Assembly (NCBI GenBank): GCA_037043455.1
Contig: JAWPHD010002613.1
Span: 173,501-237,500, forward strand
Origin: Cyrtodaria siliqua
Lineage: Eukaryota; Mollusca; Bivalvia; Adapedonta; Hiatellidae
Length of the DNA stretch: 64,000 nt
Direction of reading: 5' to 3'
Shown: piece after piece, positions 22,002 through 32,596 of the stretch
Layout of the letters: the number at the start of each line of letters is the position of its first letter
Numbering within the stretch: position 1 is the first letter of the stretch
The notes under the pieces: generated by a model
The model's input: only the letters and a program-made list of their open reading frames with translations
What the model was told of the DNA's origin: nothing
Database searches by the model: none
Translations under genes and position numbers: made by a program

Positions 22002-23775
22002 GCCTGTTGTTGTTTTTAATGTTGTATGTGTTTTAAGAATTTAATTTATTATCGTATGTATATTCCCAAATGTGTGCAAATAATTTTATTTTATTGTTTT
22101 TAGTAGCGATGCATTTAAGAGATTTATGCAAGTTTCCTGTATACTGTTTTTTTTAAAGCGATGACTGACAAGGGGGTATTTAAGTGCCATGATGAATATT
22201 TGTAGTATTAAATTTCTAGCATAATTTGTAAATCAGCTGAAGATTAGGCCTTTCCGGTGTTAAACATAAATAGGTTAATGTATTATTATGGGCAGATAAC
22301 CATATTTGAATTTGATTTAGAAACAACTGAGTTGCTTAGGTGGATTAACGTTTCTTTTTGATGGCAGTATGTACATGTTGGCAGTATGTACATAAAGGAG
22401 TATCTATAGCTTGAATTGTATATATGGTATGTAGCTTGAAGTGTATACAACTATATTTTGGTTGACAGAATTCTATGATTAATTTTTATTTGGCATCATT
22501 GTAAGGATTTATTATAATTATGTTTAAATGGTGCTATGAAAAGATATTTCCATGTTTACATGTTCCCATCGAAGAGGATGTCGCATCAATTTTATTAAAA
22601 ATATTATACATTGTCTTTACCTCCTGTTGTTGATTTCAGTATAGCGGATATACGATAGGGGAGTATAGGATTTGGACATTTTTGTCCATTAAAGTGATAC
22701 TGTATTTTATTAAATATGTTTTTATTGCGTTTACTACACCACTGTATCGAATACAATTTGTTTTAATTCCAAATCAATGTTTTAGTTCCAATTGCGAGAG
22801 AAATTTGCCATAATCCGTAAGTAAATGGTTAATATAAATGTTTCCTTGATTATGTCATGACTTTTACAACAATGGCGTCTCCCCAATTGAAATCTCTTCA
22901 TTTAGAAATATAGAAATAAGTAAGCAGTGCTCTTTAATAATTGAAGGTTTGTTCATTTTTGGAAATGGATAAAATGATTCTGGTACATCTGCCCAAAAAT
23001 AATTATCTTTTATTAATGAAATTAGATGATTGTTTGTCGCTTTTATTCATTTGTTCTTCTATTATATTTTTCAAAGTTCCTTCTTTTAAAATCATTCTTC
23101 TTATACATGTAACTTTAAGGACCATATTAAATGCCTAAAGATCATTTGTTATAATGATGCTTGACAAGTATGTTTTATTTTCGAAGGTCCTTCCCACAGA
23201 AAGTTGTAAAATAATGAGTTTATTTCTTTTGAGATGATTATATTAAGGGTTTGGTAATGCCATAAATAAATTGTTAACAATAGGAAGTAATATTTATTCT
23301 TTAAAAGTGTATGAGAGTGGACCTTTGGTAACGGCCGAACACGACAAATACGAAATATTTTACCTAGAGGTGTTTACACTCTTCTTTTTTAAACATAGTC
23401 TTTCTATTTTTAATATTTTTTCTTTGTAATTTAAATCAACATTAAATGTAATTCCTATTAACTTAAAATCAGCTTTACCCCATGTCAGTTTCCATCTTGT
23501 TAGCATTGTATCGCTACTGTATATTTTTAAACCAATCCACATAAAATGTGTTTTATTGAAATTTACTTTAAGACTAGAGTATTTAGCATTCTTAGCATTC
23601 ATTTATAGATTGTTGAGATCAATCAGGAAAGCTGAATTATCGTCAGCTTATTGGGATAATTTATTAATACCCTTAATTTTTTTTATTATTTCTGATTTTG
23701 ATAGTTAAAATGTCAGCACAAAAGATGCAAATATAAGGCGATAATGAATACCCTTGACCAGAGCCACGTCCTATA
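22002..23775. other. AT-rich stretch, no gene seen; short family G fragment at 23310-23365
   Basis: Short ORFs at 22941-23138 and 23360-23602 have no recognised motif, although the minus-strand one has a loosely LINE-like reading. GGCCGAACACGACAAATACG at about 23331 is the end of a family G repeat in inverted orientation. Confidence 0.35.
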
Positions 23776-24191
23776 CAGGGTGGAGATACCATGTGACCTT
23801 TTGATCGGCTTCATGGCAATAAATGTAAACAAAGCGCTCGATTCAGGTTGGGATTTTCTTCATACCTTCCTTAATATTTGACGATTTTTCTAATAACGCG
23901 CACATACCCTTAAAATGTGAGTTCTTTCTTCCGTCGCAAAAGACACTTTGGTTCATTCAGTACTTTTTGAGATTAGCCCTTCCAAAATGTACACGGTCGT
24001 ATATTTATTTCGTTTCCAAGACTTTGCGAGGGCTAATCTCGGAAAATACTAGATAAATCAAATTACTATTTGCGGTGGCGGAGGAAGGGGCTCATTTTGT
24101 AGATAGTATGTGCACGTACCTGAATCGAGCGTTTTGTTTACATTTTTTTCCCGTGAATCCGATTAAAAAGTCACGTGGTTTCGCCACCCTG
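23776..24191. mobile_element. MITE with CAGGGTGG ends and a CTATA target duplication
   Basis: Inverted ends CAGGGTGG...ACCATGTGAC and GTCACGTGG...CCACCCTG extend to about 75 bp (GTAAACAAAGCGCTCGATTC / GAATCGAGCG...GTTTAC). CTATA flanks both sides (23771-23775 and 24192-24196), consistent with a 5-bp target duplication. A second inner inverted pair (GGGCTAATCTC / GAGATTAGCCC) sits in the core. No ORF. Confidence 0.75.
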
Positions 24192-24344
24192 CTATAGTAA
24201 AACATGATAATAAGTTACCACCTTAATTAATAGCTAGTTTTGTGTTTTTATAAAATAGGTAAATCCATTATATTATTGAACGTCCAAATCCAAAAAGTTA
24301 AAATGTTGTAAATAAAATTCCAATTGATGTAGAAAATAATATGC

Positions 24345-24695
24345 AATCTTGTCTTGTCGTGCCCTCAATGATTTATTCTCTTATTGCTCTGGCTTCTGCC
24401 AAGTCATTGAGTTCATTCTTTGTGGCTTTCTAGGCTGTTGTTTTTGTATTTATATAAACACGAGCATCTTTGTGTTTTACTTATATTGCCTATTAATGCT
24501 GCCTTGTTGGTTAGAGAATAGTTCAGGGTGGGGATTTCTTTATTTACACTGTCCCGTTTTATTGGGATGACAGTAGGGTAAGTGTGAGGTTTGGTGCACC
24601 CTAGAACCTGATTTAAACCCCGGGGGCCATTTTTGTCACTGACCGTTCCAAGGCGGTAGCCCTATTGTCAACCCTTTGTGTTTGTGATGTCTAAT
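24345..24695 (+). mobile_element. Penelope-like terminal repeat
   Basis: This begins with the block CTTGTCGTGCCCTCAATG, runs through CTCTGGCTTCTGCCAAGTCA, and ends GTCAACCCTTTGTGTTTGTG, as in the tail at 28711-29196 but without an attached reverse-transcriptase gene. Its 3' end runs directly into the long palindrome at 24696. Confidence 0.75.
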
Positions 24696-24927
24696 TTGCC
24701 ATTACATTTCATCTGTCTGATCAACCCGAGCAATGTCACATGTGTTGCATTATTCTTTCTTCCACTTCTACTTCTACTTTTCCCTTAATTTTAGTAGAAC
24801 ATGTTAAGATAATAAGAAAATAGAAATTAAAACATAAGGGAAAAGCAGAAGCAGAAGTGGAAGAAAGAATAATGCAACACATGTGACATTGCTCGGGTTG
24901 ATCAGACAGATAAAATGTAATGGCAAA
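24696..24927. repeat. Near-perfect palindrome, arms of about 95 bp
   Basis: The left arm runs from TTGCCATTACATTTCATCTG through CACATGTGTTGCATTATTC to TTTTCCCTTA. The right arm repeats this inverted, from TAAGGGAAAAGCAGAAG to AAAATGTAATGGCAA. About 45 nt separate the arms. The left arm begins in the 3' end of the Penelope-like repeat, so the palindrome looks like a fold-back duplication of that end plus flank. Confidence 0.9.
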
Positions 24928-25042
24928 CCTAAGTAAATCGATGACTATCTCTAATAAAATTTTGAACAAAATTAAAAGTCAAACCATTTTCTTGTGTTGT
25001 AAGATCTAACCTTCCAAACAATAATGTATTTGAGCTTAAAGG

Positions 25043-25314
25043 CCCCGGGTTCAACCCTCCGCGGTGCCACTGAGTTCCGTCGGTGTGTTCTTGGGCAAGA
25101 CACTTTTCCTTAGCCTCGTCCGTTGGATGGGGACGTAAACCGGGCGGTCCCGTGTATTGGTATATCCTCCGAGCACGTTAAAGAACCATAGGAATCTATT
25201 CGATAATAAGAGTAGGACAGGTTCCCTGATTCCTATGTATCCTTCCCCTCTCTCTGGGGCGGCTCTAAATAACCTATACTGTGTTGATGAGCCGTTAAAC
25301 AACATTCAATTGAA
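25043..25314 (+). mobile_element. tRNA-derived SINE, 5'-truncated, with target duplication
   Basis: The element starts at CCCCGGGTTCAACCC (a pol III B-box-like word) and runs to TTAAACAACATTCAATTGAA. It is flanked by a perfect 13-bp direct repeat TTGAGCTTAAAGG (25030-25042 and 25315-25327). A near-identical body is at 51915-52195 and a diverged longer copy at 42843-43160. The internal words AGCACGTTAAAGAACC and CTCTGGGGCGGC are shared. Placing it in a named SINE superfamily would need a search. Confidence 0.8.
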
Positions 25315-25327
25315 TTGAGCTTAAAGG

Positions 25328-26330
25328 ATGAAACGAACGTGATGACTGGAAGAGTTCGAGCCTTTCAACATTGAATTGCATACATTCAAAGAAGAAATTA
25401 TTTGCATCTGCATTACCCTGACCGCAATTGCATTGAGGCGATTAGCGTAAATGACTTTGAAAATATCGTTATTTAGATTACTACGTGAATTTCTTATCCT
25501 AGCATGCATAACAGATAAAAAAAAACGTACACTAGATAAATAAAAACTAGGAAAATTTGAACTAGTAAATATTGTTCGCATAAGCTGACCTTTGAATATG
25601 TTTAATGAGCCTGAATTTCTGATACCTAAAGGTAAAACATTCCAGAGTTTCATAGCTGATGGAATAAATGAATTCATAAAAATAGATGTTTTGACTGAAG
25701 TCTGCGAGAAATTTTCTGCGTTCCTGAGGGGATATGGAGTTTCTTCCGCTACGGTTCTTGGCAGCAGATTTGCCAGGTATTCAGGTACTGTTCCGTTTTT
25801 CATGTTATATACAACAGAAAGGTTTTGCAACTTACGCCCTTCTGATAACGTTAGCCACCCTATTTCATTCATTAAATTAACAACAGATACCGAACGGGTA
25901 AGACCGGTCACAATACGCGCAGCTTCATATTGTATGTTTCAGGTTTAGTTTTTTTCATATTCGCTGCAGTCATCCCAAACAATAGCAGCATATTCTAAGA
26001 TTGGAAGAACATACGATAAATAATTTTGATTTAATGCCTTACGACTTACTATACTGTCCTCCTTGAATGCTACTTTCCCTGTTCGATCTTTTTATATTTC
26101 TTTAGTGTAAATTTCAAAAGCCTCATAGTTCCAATGATTTTGGAAACCGAAAGAGAGGTATTTTCGATATGCATATGTCATTTGCCATCATGGCTCAAAG
26201 TAAGGCCTAAATGTTTACGGTGTTTAACAAACGACAAATGTTATCTAAAATAAGATTAGACCGTCGCTGTTCATTGGTTTTGTAATAAAACAATGCTTCA
26301 GTTTTACTGTCGTTTAACTGAACTAACCAT
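25328..26330 (-). pseudogene. LINE 1: 3' end of ORF2 (thumb and C-terminus), frameshifted
   Basis: Minus-strand segments read LSYVLPILEYAAIVWDDC (about 26030-25980), then TGLTRSVSVVNLMNEIGWLT and PLRNAENF within 25911-25321. A different frame near 25440-25360 reads CNCGQGNADANNFFFEC, the Cys/His cluster typical of the C-terminus of this LINE type. At least two frameshifts and several stops are present. The 3' end abuts the SINE target duplication at 25315-25327. From recognition I place it in the Jockey/CR1/L2 group. Confidence 0.75.
26053..26105 (+). mobile_element. Short Penelope-like end fragment inside LINE 1
   Basis: ACTGTCCTCCTTGAATGCTA followed by CTTTCCCTGTTCGATC matches the extreme end of both terminal repeats of the Penelope-like element (27716-27766 and 29145-29194). 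In LINE 1 it falls between the LKFTL and SRKAL parts of the thumb, where related LINEs have no extra residues, so it looks like an insertion of about 55 bp. Confidence 0.55.
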
Positions 26331-27557
26331 GTTTTTTACCAATTTGAAACCATGTTTAAACCATGGTTTAGAATACCCTCCATATCATCAATTCTTGAAG
26401 TGGATAATGACAAAGAACTATCATCGACAAACAAACGAGCTATGCTTAACATATTTTCGGATATATCATTAATATATATTAAAAACAAAAACGGTCCGAG
26501 TACGGAGCCTTGAGGAACGCCCGCGGTTATGTTTTTGATTTCGGAATACGCCTTTCCGACAAATACTTGTTGCATTCTATTACTAAGATAACTTTCAATC
26601 CAAGAAAGTAATTTACCATGAACTCCATTTCGCTTATTAAATAAAACTACTTTATGCTATACCCTATCGAAAGCTCTAGAGATGTCTGCGAATACAATAC
26701 ACTTATATTGTTTGGCGTCAAAAGCTTGACAAATATTATGATATACAATGTATACCGATAAGTTGATGAACTGTCGAATGGCCTGTGAGAAAATCAGATC
26801 GATTTTTAAATAATAAGTTATACTATGTAAATGCTTATAAATAAACTTATAAACGGGTGTTCAAAGGCTTTCCCCACAAACTTAGCAGAGAGATTGGTCT
26901 ATAATTAGTGGAAATATATGTAAGACCTCTTTTAAAAGGTGGCATAACGTTTGCAAAATTCCAAATGTCTAGAAAATAAGATTCGTTCAACGATCTATTA
27001 TATAAAATATAAAGAGCTTTGCAAATCGTTACAACTGTTTCTTTTAATACTTTTTGACTTATTCCATCGTTACTTGTTGCTTTGTTTACGTCTAATATTT
27101 TTAAAATATTCATACTTTCTGATTCGGTAACAGAAATATTGTCTAAACAGGCATCTGTTTTTGTAACAAAAATTTGGTAAATCTGCGTTCGTTTCATCGA
27201 TTGAGGCAATGGAAACAAAATAATTATTTAAACAGTTTGCTTTATCAACATCAGATACGGAATATATTATTCCTCCGTTCGATAATGTAGTTTTTAATGG
27301 GGGTATAGTTTTAACTTAATAAGGTGTTTTAGAATTTTCCAATATTGACGAGGATTGTTAGAACTAGTTTCTATTAATGTACTTTCTATATTATTGAAAA
27401 AACGTTCTTTAGCATACTTTTTCAAATTATTAACTTTATTTCTGAGACATTTGTGTGTATCCAATCCGAATTAGAACGAGATTTAATTGCGATACGTGTT
27501 TTTCGGTCACGTTGTCTTGAAGTTCGACGAATCTCGGAATCATACCAAGGTTTATAA
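26106..27557 (-). pseudogene. LINE 1: reverse transcriptase and upstream linker, broken
   Basis: Reading toward lower coordinates: KPWYDSEIRRTSRQRDRKTR (about 27550-27490), a linker, then NKATSNDGISQKVLK and NYRPISLLSLWGK in 27218-26847. Next come reverse-transcriptase motif B as ITAGVPQGSVLGPFLFLIYI and the catalytic box as RLFVDDSSLS in 26575-26336, where the usual box is F/YADD. Motif A, between 26847 and 26575, is in a decayed stretch. Stops and shifts separate the pieces, so the element cannot make an active enzyme. Order and motifs match a Jockey/CR1/L2-type LINE. Confidence 0.8.
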
Positions 27558-29196
27558 GTGTGTTTAAACCCCCAGTGGCCTACTTTGCCACTGACCGTTC
27601 CAAGGCGGTAGCCCTATTGTCAACCCTTTTGTGTTTGTGTTGTCTTTTGCATTTAATATTGCCTTTGCCTTCTTGTTTGTCTGTTTGCGTGTTTGTTTCT
27701 GTGTTTTGTGGTTGACTGTCCTCCTTGAATGCTACTTTCCCTGTCCGATCTTTTTGTATTTCTTATCATTCAGTCGTATAGTTACTTGTTTAGAGGGTAT
27801 ACACATTTGAATCAATTCCATAAACTTCTTCCTATTAGATAATATTTTCGTCAGGTATGGAACAACCGTTTATAGACAAATTGTTGGTATCCCTATGGGT
27901 ACGAATTGTGCACCACTTGTCGCAGATTTGTTTTTATTTTGCTATGAAAGGGATTTCATGTTGAGTCTTTCACCAGATACCCAGGCAGATGTTATTAAAG
28001 CCTTTTAATGACACCTCTCGGTATCTGGATGACATATTGAACATTGACATCTCTTTCTTTCCAACTATGGTTAATTATATTTATCCTAAAGAACTTCAGC
28101 TTAACAAAGCTAATATATCTGATAATAACGCTTCTTTTCTTGATTTAGATCTCTCGATTGAAAATGGTAAAATAATTAGCAAAATCTATGACAAGAGAGA
28201 TGATTTTAATTTTGACATTGTTAAGTATCCCTACTTGGATGGGGATGTTCCCAGAGCAACTTCTTATGGGGTGTATGTGTCTCAACTTATTCGTTTTTCT
28301 AGAGCTTGTACTCGAGTTGAGGACTTTAATATTCGTAATATTTGTATAACTAAAAAGTTACTAAATCAGAATTACCGTTACCATAAACTTCGTAAAACGT
28401 TTGCAAAATTTTATTATCGTAACCCTGATCTTCTTTCCAAATATTAAAATAATTTAAGGACTTCTATGGTGATGTGATTTATAAATTTTGTAAGATTCTT
28501 GGTCATGATCACTTTCATACTATCTTTGTTAAACTTGTTAAAAAGTTTATCAAAAGAGGTCATGACCCTATCATTTTGCAAAGTACTGCATGCTTGGTGG
28601 TGGACCCTTTTACAGTTCGCCACTATGCTTTCCTCTTTAATTGTACGATGACCGGACAGGCTGTGGACCCTATGATGACGCCTACCTAAAGCCCATTGGG
28701 ACGGTAGCGTTTGATGTTTGTCTATGATCTTTCTTGTCGCGCCCTTAATGGTTTATTCTCTTACTGCTCTGGCTTCTGCCAAGTCATTGAGTACCTTTAT
28801 TGTTGCTTTCTAGGCTATTGTTTTATTGTATTATATTTACACGAGCATATTTGTGTTTTACTTATATTGCCTATTGATGCTGCCTTGTTGGTTAGAGATT
28901 AGATCATGGCGGGGATTTCTTTATTTACACTGTCCTGTTTTAATGGGATGACAGTAGGGTAAGTGTGAGGTTTGGTGCACCCTAGAACCGGTTTAAACCC
29001 CCAGTGGCCTACTTTGCCACTGACTGTTCCAAGGCGGTAGCCCTATTGTCAACCCTTTTGTGTTTGTGATGTCGTTTGCATTGATTATTGCTTTTGCCTT
29101 CTTGTGTGTCTGTTTGCGTGTTTGTTTCTGTGTTTTGTGGTTGACTGTCCTCCTTGAATGCTACTTTCCCTGTCCGATCTTTTTATATTTCTTCTT
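27558..29196 (+). mobile_element. Penelope-like retroelement inserted in LINE 1
   Basis: A reverse-transcriptase body (27841-28689) lies between two direct copies of a repeat. The upstream copy is partial (27558-27766) and the downstream one longer (28711-29196). They share about 205 bp starting TTTAAACCCCCAGTGGCC and ending near CTTTTTRTATTTCTT. Direct, often partial, terminal repeats around a reverse transcriptase without LTR-type integrase are the organisation of Penelope-like elements. LINE 1 coding sequence continues on both sides (KPWYDSEIRR to the left, the endonuclease end to the right). No clear target duplication was found. No GIY-YIG endonuclease was seen. Confidence 0.65.
27841..28689 (+). 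pseudogene. Penelope-type reverse transcriptase, three frames
   Basis: The first piece (27841-28008) reads NIFVRYGTTVYRQ then VGIPMGTNCAPLVADLFL and ends at a stop. The second (27989-28447) has the catalytic RYLDDI, then ASFLDLDLSIENG, KIYDKRDDF and RYHKLRKTF. The third (28462-28689) reads FYGDVIYKFCK, TACLVVDPFTVRHYAFLFNC and ends MMTPT. Shifts near 28005 and 28447, plus a missing piece of about 15 residues at the second joint, break the gene. The sequence type is abundant in cnidarian and molluscan genomes. Assignment to Penelope-like elements rests on the motif set and terminal repeats. Confidence 0.75.
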
Positions 29197-30050
29197 ACTA
29201 GTAAAATTATTGCACGCAACTTCTAAATCATTATTATGAAGAAAGGACCAATCAATATCTTCTATGAGTCTGTTTACTTTGATAAAATCACCATTTTTAT
29301 AATTCCAAACGGGTCTTGTAAATGATGATGGAATAACTTGATTAAAATTAAAACAAATATACCGAAATGGTCAGTAACGTCACGTGGTGTTATAATAATA
29401 CCAGAGTCATGTGCTATAACAGAATCTGACATAACTACTGGATCAATTAAAGTTGAAGAATTGTCAATGACTCGGATTTGTTCTGTACTTACGTTGGTGA
29501 GATTATTAATAGACATTATATCTCTCAGTTGGTGATTATTCAAGTTTAACTGGTCCTCATTTACATCTCCAACTATAATTTTACTCTTTGCTCTTTCTAA
29601 CCATTGCTCAATACTAAAATTAAATCTGCTACAGAAGTCTACATTACTATCTGGTTTACGATACACGGTGCATATAAGTATGGTTTCGTTACGATCTTTA
29701 AATTTCAATTCATATAGATTCTGGTAAAATATGTTCGAGTTCATGTACTCTGTTGGATATTATATTTGACGAAATATACAATAAAATACCTCAAGAATGA
29801 GCAATGCTGTCTTTCCTACAAGTAGTAACAAAATGTTCAATAAGTAAGAAATCAGCTATTTCATGTGTAAAACACAATATATCAAAGTCAGTATAATTAT
29901 CCTTAATAAATTCAAGTTTATTTCGAATGCTTCTAATATTAAGATGACATAAAGTTAAGCTAGTATCAGTTGACATTGACGGACCTGGATTTAATTCTAC
30001 ATCTCCAGAAGTAATAATTAATGATAAAGCAACTAGCGCAAATTCTAAAT
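29197..30050 (-). pseudogene. LINE 1: ORF2 start and APE-type endonuclease, broken
   Basis: From higher to lower coordinates: a hydrophobic stretch ALVALSLIITS, then GDVELNPGP (29980-30006), then MSTDTSLTLCHLNIRSIRNK and TDFDILCFT (29976-29791). After a rearranged piece come TVYRKPDSNVDF, KIIVGDVNED and IDPVVMSD...VTDHFGIF in 29744-29274. APE-type endonucleases carry GDFN and SDH in these places; here they are GDVN and TDH. The frame is interrupted, so the gene is dead. The stretch to about 29197 reads FIKVNRLIEDIDWSFL and leads into the Penelope-like insertion. Confidence 0.75.
29980..30006 (-). other. 2A-type ribosome-skipping motif GDVELNPGP in LINE 1
   Basis: The codons GGA GAT GTA GAA TTA AAT CCA GGT CCG on the minus strand give GDVELNPGP. 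They match the D-x-E-x-N-P-G-P signature of 2A peptides and are in frame with the endonuclease start. A hydrophobic stretch precedes the motif, as in 2A sequences reported in other APE-type LINEs. Activity here is inference. Confidence 0.7.
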
Positions 30051-30875
30051 TTAAAATGCTTTATTTTAAATATTCCGTGACATTTTTTAACATTTAGCTA
30101 AAAATGATAGTATATAAACAAAAATGTTTAACGGTGTCTTTATACATGTCATTTTCCTGGGAATGCCACTACAGATACAATGAAAGAGGCCAATAGTCAC
30201 TATCCAACATATTATATCGTTACCCAATGGGCAATAAAGACACTCTCAACATGTAACACGAGTTGTACTACATCATAGTACAACCAAGACGCCTGAGTCA
30301 ACAAACTGAGCGAGGAAATGTCCATCTACAAGGAAAGGGAAAGGCACAGAGGTAGAGAGTATCGTAAAAAACAAAACAATTAAAACAAACAAGTTCATAC
30401 TACTTATCGAACTCGAAACGAAGATCATCCAGAAAATCAGATAATAACTTAAAGGGACACACGGTAATCTTGATGTTTTAAAAACTCACGGCGTCCCGTT
30501 AGTTTCTCTCGTAACTTGCATTTGTTCAATCAGTAATATTAATTGTTAGAATAGTTCAAAGCAAATTGTTTTCACATATTATTGACTTCTGATAATACTG
30601 CACCAATAATATATTTAAAAAATGTGTAGACTAATGAAGGAAATATAATTCTCAATTTTTTATTTAATTATATGCAAGCAGTTTTAAAGTCAAAATGATA
30701 CAAGATTAATAAATCCCTGTACTAATTGTAATCCCTGATATAAAACTCAAGATTGCCATATGTCCCTTTAAGTTGGTGCATTCACTAAATACTTGATAAT
30801 GTGACATTTAACTAATTTTAAGACTGAATTGTCATTATCAAAATATGTACAGCATATCTGATGACGCGGTATTTA
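30051..30875. other. AT-rich spacer, no gene seen
   Basis: This may include the 5' part of LINE 1 just above 30050, but I could not follow an ORF1. No other feature is evident. Confidence 0.4.
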
Positions 30876-31324
30876 TACTGAAAGGAAAAAGAAACGCGAC
30901 ACGGAAATTTCCGCTATATATTGTATGTACAATATGCTGCTGTTAATCGAAGTGCATATGGCTACGTAAGATATGTCCTTTCGAAAAAAAAGACTAAAAC
31001 AACACGTAACCTAGCAAATAGTATACCTGCAAAGTTTCATTATTGACAGAGTACGCATTTGGCTCAAGCATGTGAGAAAACTTAACATTTTGCAAACTTT
31101 TTACGTTAAATATAGTACTGAACTGGCTCAATGTTTCAAAGAGGAACTTCAACATTTATGAATTTCATGTTACAACGCGCTCTGTGATTAAAACGTTTAC
31201 AACATTACAACTTGTTTTTTTACAAAACATCTTGAAATTTCCTTGGAATATAAATGGAATTAAGTGTGCAGTACATACAATATATAGCGTAAATTCCCGT
31301 GTCGCGTTTTTTTTCCTTTCAGTA
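30876..31324. mobile_element. Tc1/mariner-type MITE flanked by TA, second copy
   Basis: The ends TACTGAAAGGAAAAAGAAAC and CTTTCAGTA match the copy at 15989-16430, and TA flanks both sides (30874-30875, 31325-31326). Pairing of the ends extends through GCGACACGG...AAATT / AAATT...CCGTGTCGC. The body is inverted relative to the first copy. No transposase ORF. Confidence 0.85.
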
Positions 31325-31344
31325 TATCAGTATATATATATATA

Positions 31345-32045
31345 TAACTTACATATTTTGAGAATCCAGGCCATATAGACACACTATCAACGGCTTTAAA
31401 TCCCAGAACTGGGGCGTCGAATTAAGAGTTACCAACTCATAATTCATTTTACGCAGTTTACGCATATTGAATCACGGGTATTTTAAGAGCCCTTAAATAA
31501 ATCTTTACTTTTAATCGGCACATATTCATTACTATATGACCTCAACACCTGGATAGAGTTTTGATAAACTGTCTTGTAGTGTAAATGCGCCGTTATTTGG
31601 CGGGTTAGTTTCTTTAAAATAAATCAAAGTTTCAAATATATTAATAAAAGCTTTAATGTTTGACTGTAAGATCCACTGAATCGCTACGATTTTTCATTTT
31701 AAGATAAAAAAATGTTAACAGCATAAAATTTAATTTTGATTATTTAAAGATGTTTGCTTATCTGTAAGTGGCTATGACATTAAATAATTAAATTTACCTT
31801 TATATTTTTATTAAATATCGTTCTTCTATTCATTTCATAAAATAGGCATTTACAGATATAAAAACATCAATAAGTCAACCACACTCCATTGAATAGGGTC
31901 TCCCACAGCAAAATGTGCGAGTCCACTGTGTTTTATTGCGCCCTTACAATGAAGAGTTACGTAACACATTAATCCCCTACTGATTACATGTTGGGTTGTG
32001 TGGTGGGTGGGTTGGGGAGGGGGAAATTTCTGCACATAAAGACCA
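31345..32045. other. AT-rich spacer, no gene seen
   Basis: Nothing beyond short ORFs. A G-rich stretch (GTGGTGGGTGGGTTGGGGAG) sits at about 31998. Confidence 0.4.
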
Positions 32046-32270
32046 GGGTCCCGTTTTATTAAACATCTTACGATCAGTCTCAAATTTTAATACTGTTCAC
32101 ATTCATTCAATGTAGTCATTTCTGTGTGCATTGTGTGCAGAAATGTCAAATGTATAAGGGAATGAAATGAAATCGCGTTCATTTGTGAATTGTAAATTAA
32201 AGTAAAGAATTTAAGAAATTAACTTACGATCTAAATTGTCGTAAGTCGTTTCATAAATCTGGACCAGGCC
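32046..32270. mobile_element. MITE with GGGCCC-type ends, second copy
   Basis: GGGTCCCGTTTTATTAAACA at the left and GTCGTTTCATAAATCTGGACC at the right correspond to the ends of 20606-20848 in opposite orientation. The internal words GAAATGAAATCGCGTTCATT and CTTACGAT are shared. Confidence 0.65.
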
Positions 32271-32596
32271 TTTAAATGGTGCACATAGTATAACAACCTA
32301 TATTTTGTTTTGTATTAAGTGTAAATTAAATTGTAAATGTTTGTTTAAAATATCAGCGATTTTTAGGCTTTTTCGGTTGAAGTTTCCCTCAAACATATAT
32401 ACATTGTATTCATGTCAGATTGTTATTTTCAGGAATATAATAGACAACTTCAAAAACTTAATTGCAATCATAATTATGTTTTAAAAAAGTATTCCTCTTT
32501 TCAGCAACTTTTTGTTTTAATTTGCAAATGTTGGTCCTCAAAAACGGCATGTCCCAGCTGTCAAGGCTTTAGGACTTCCTTTCAGTTACTCGATAC

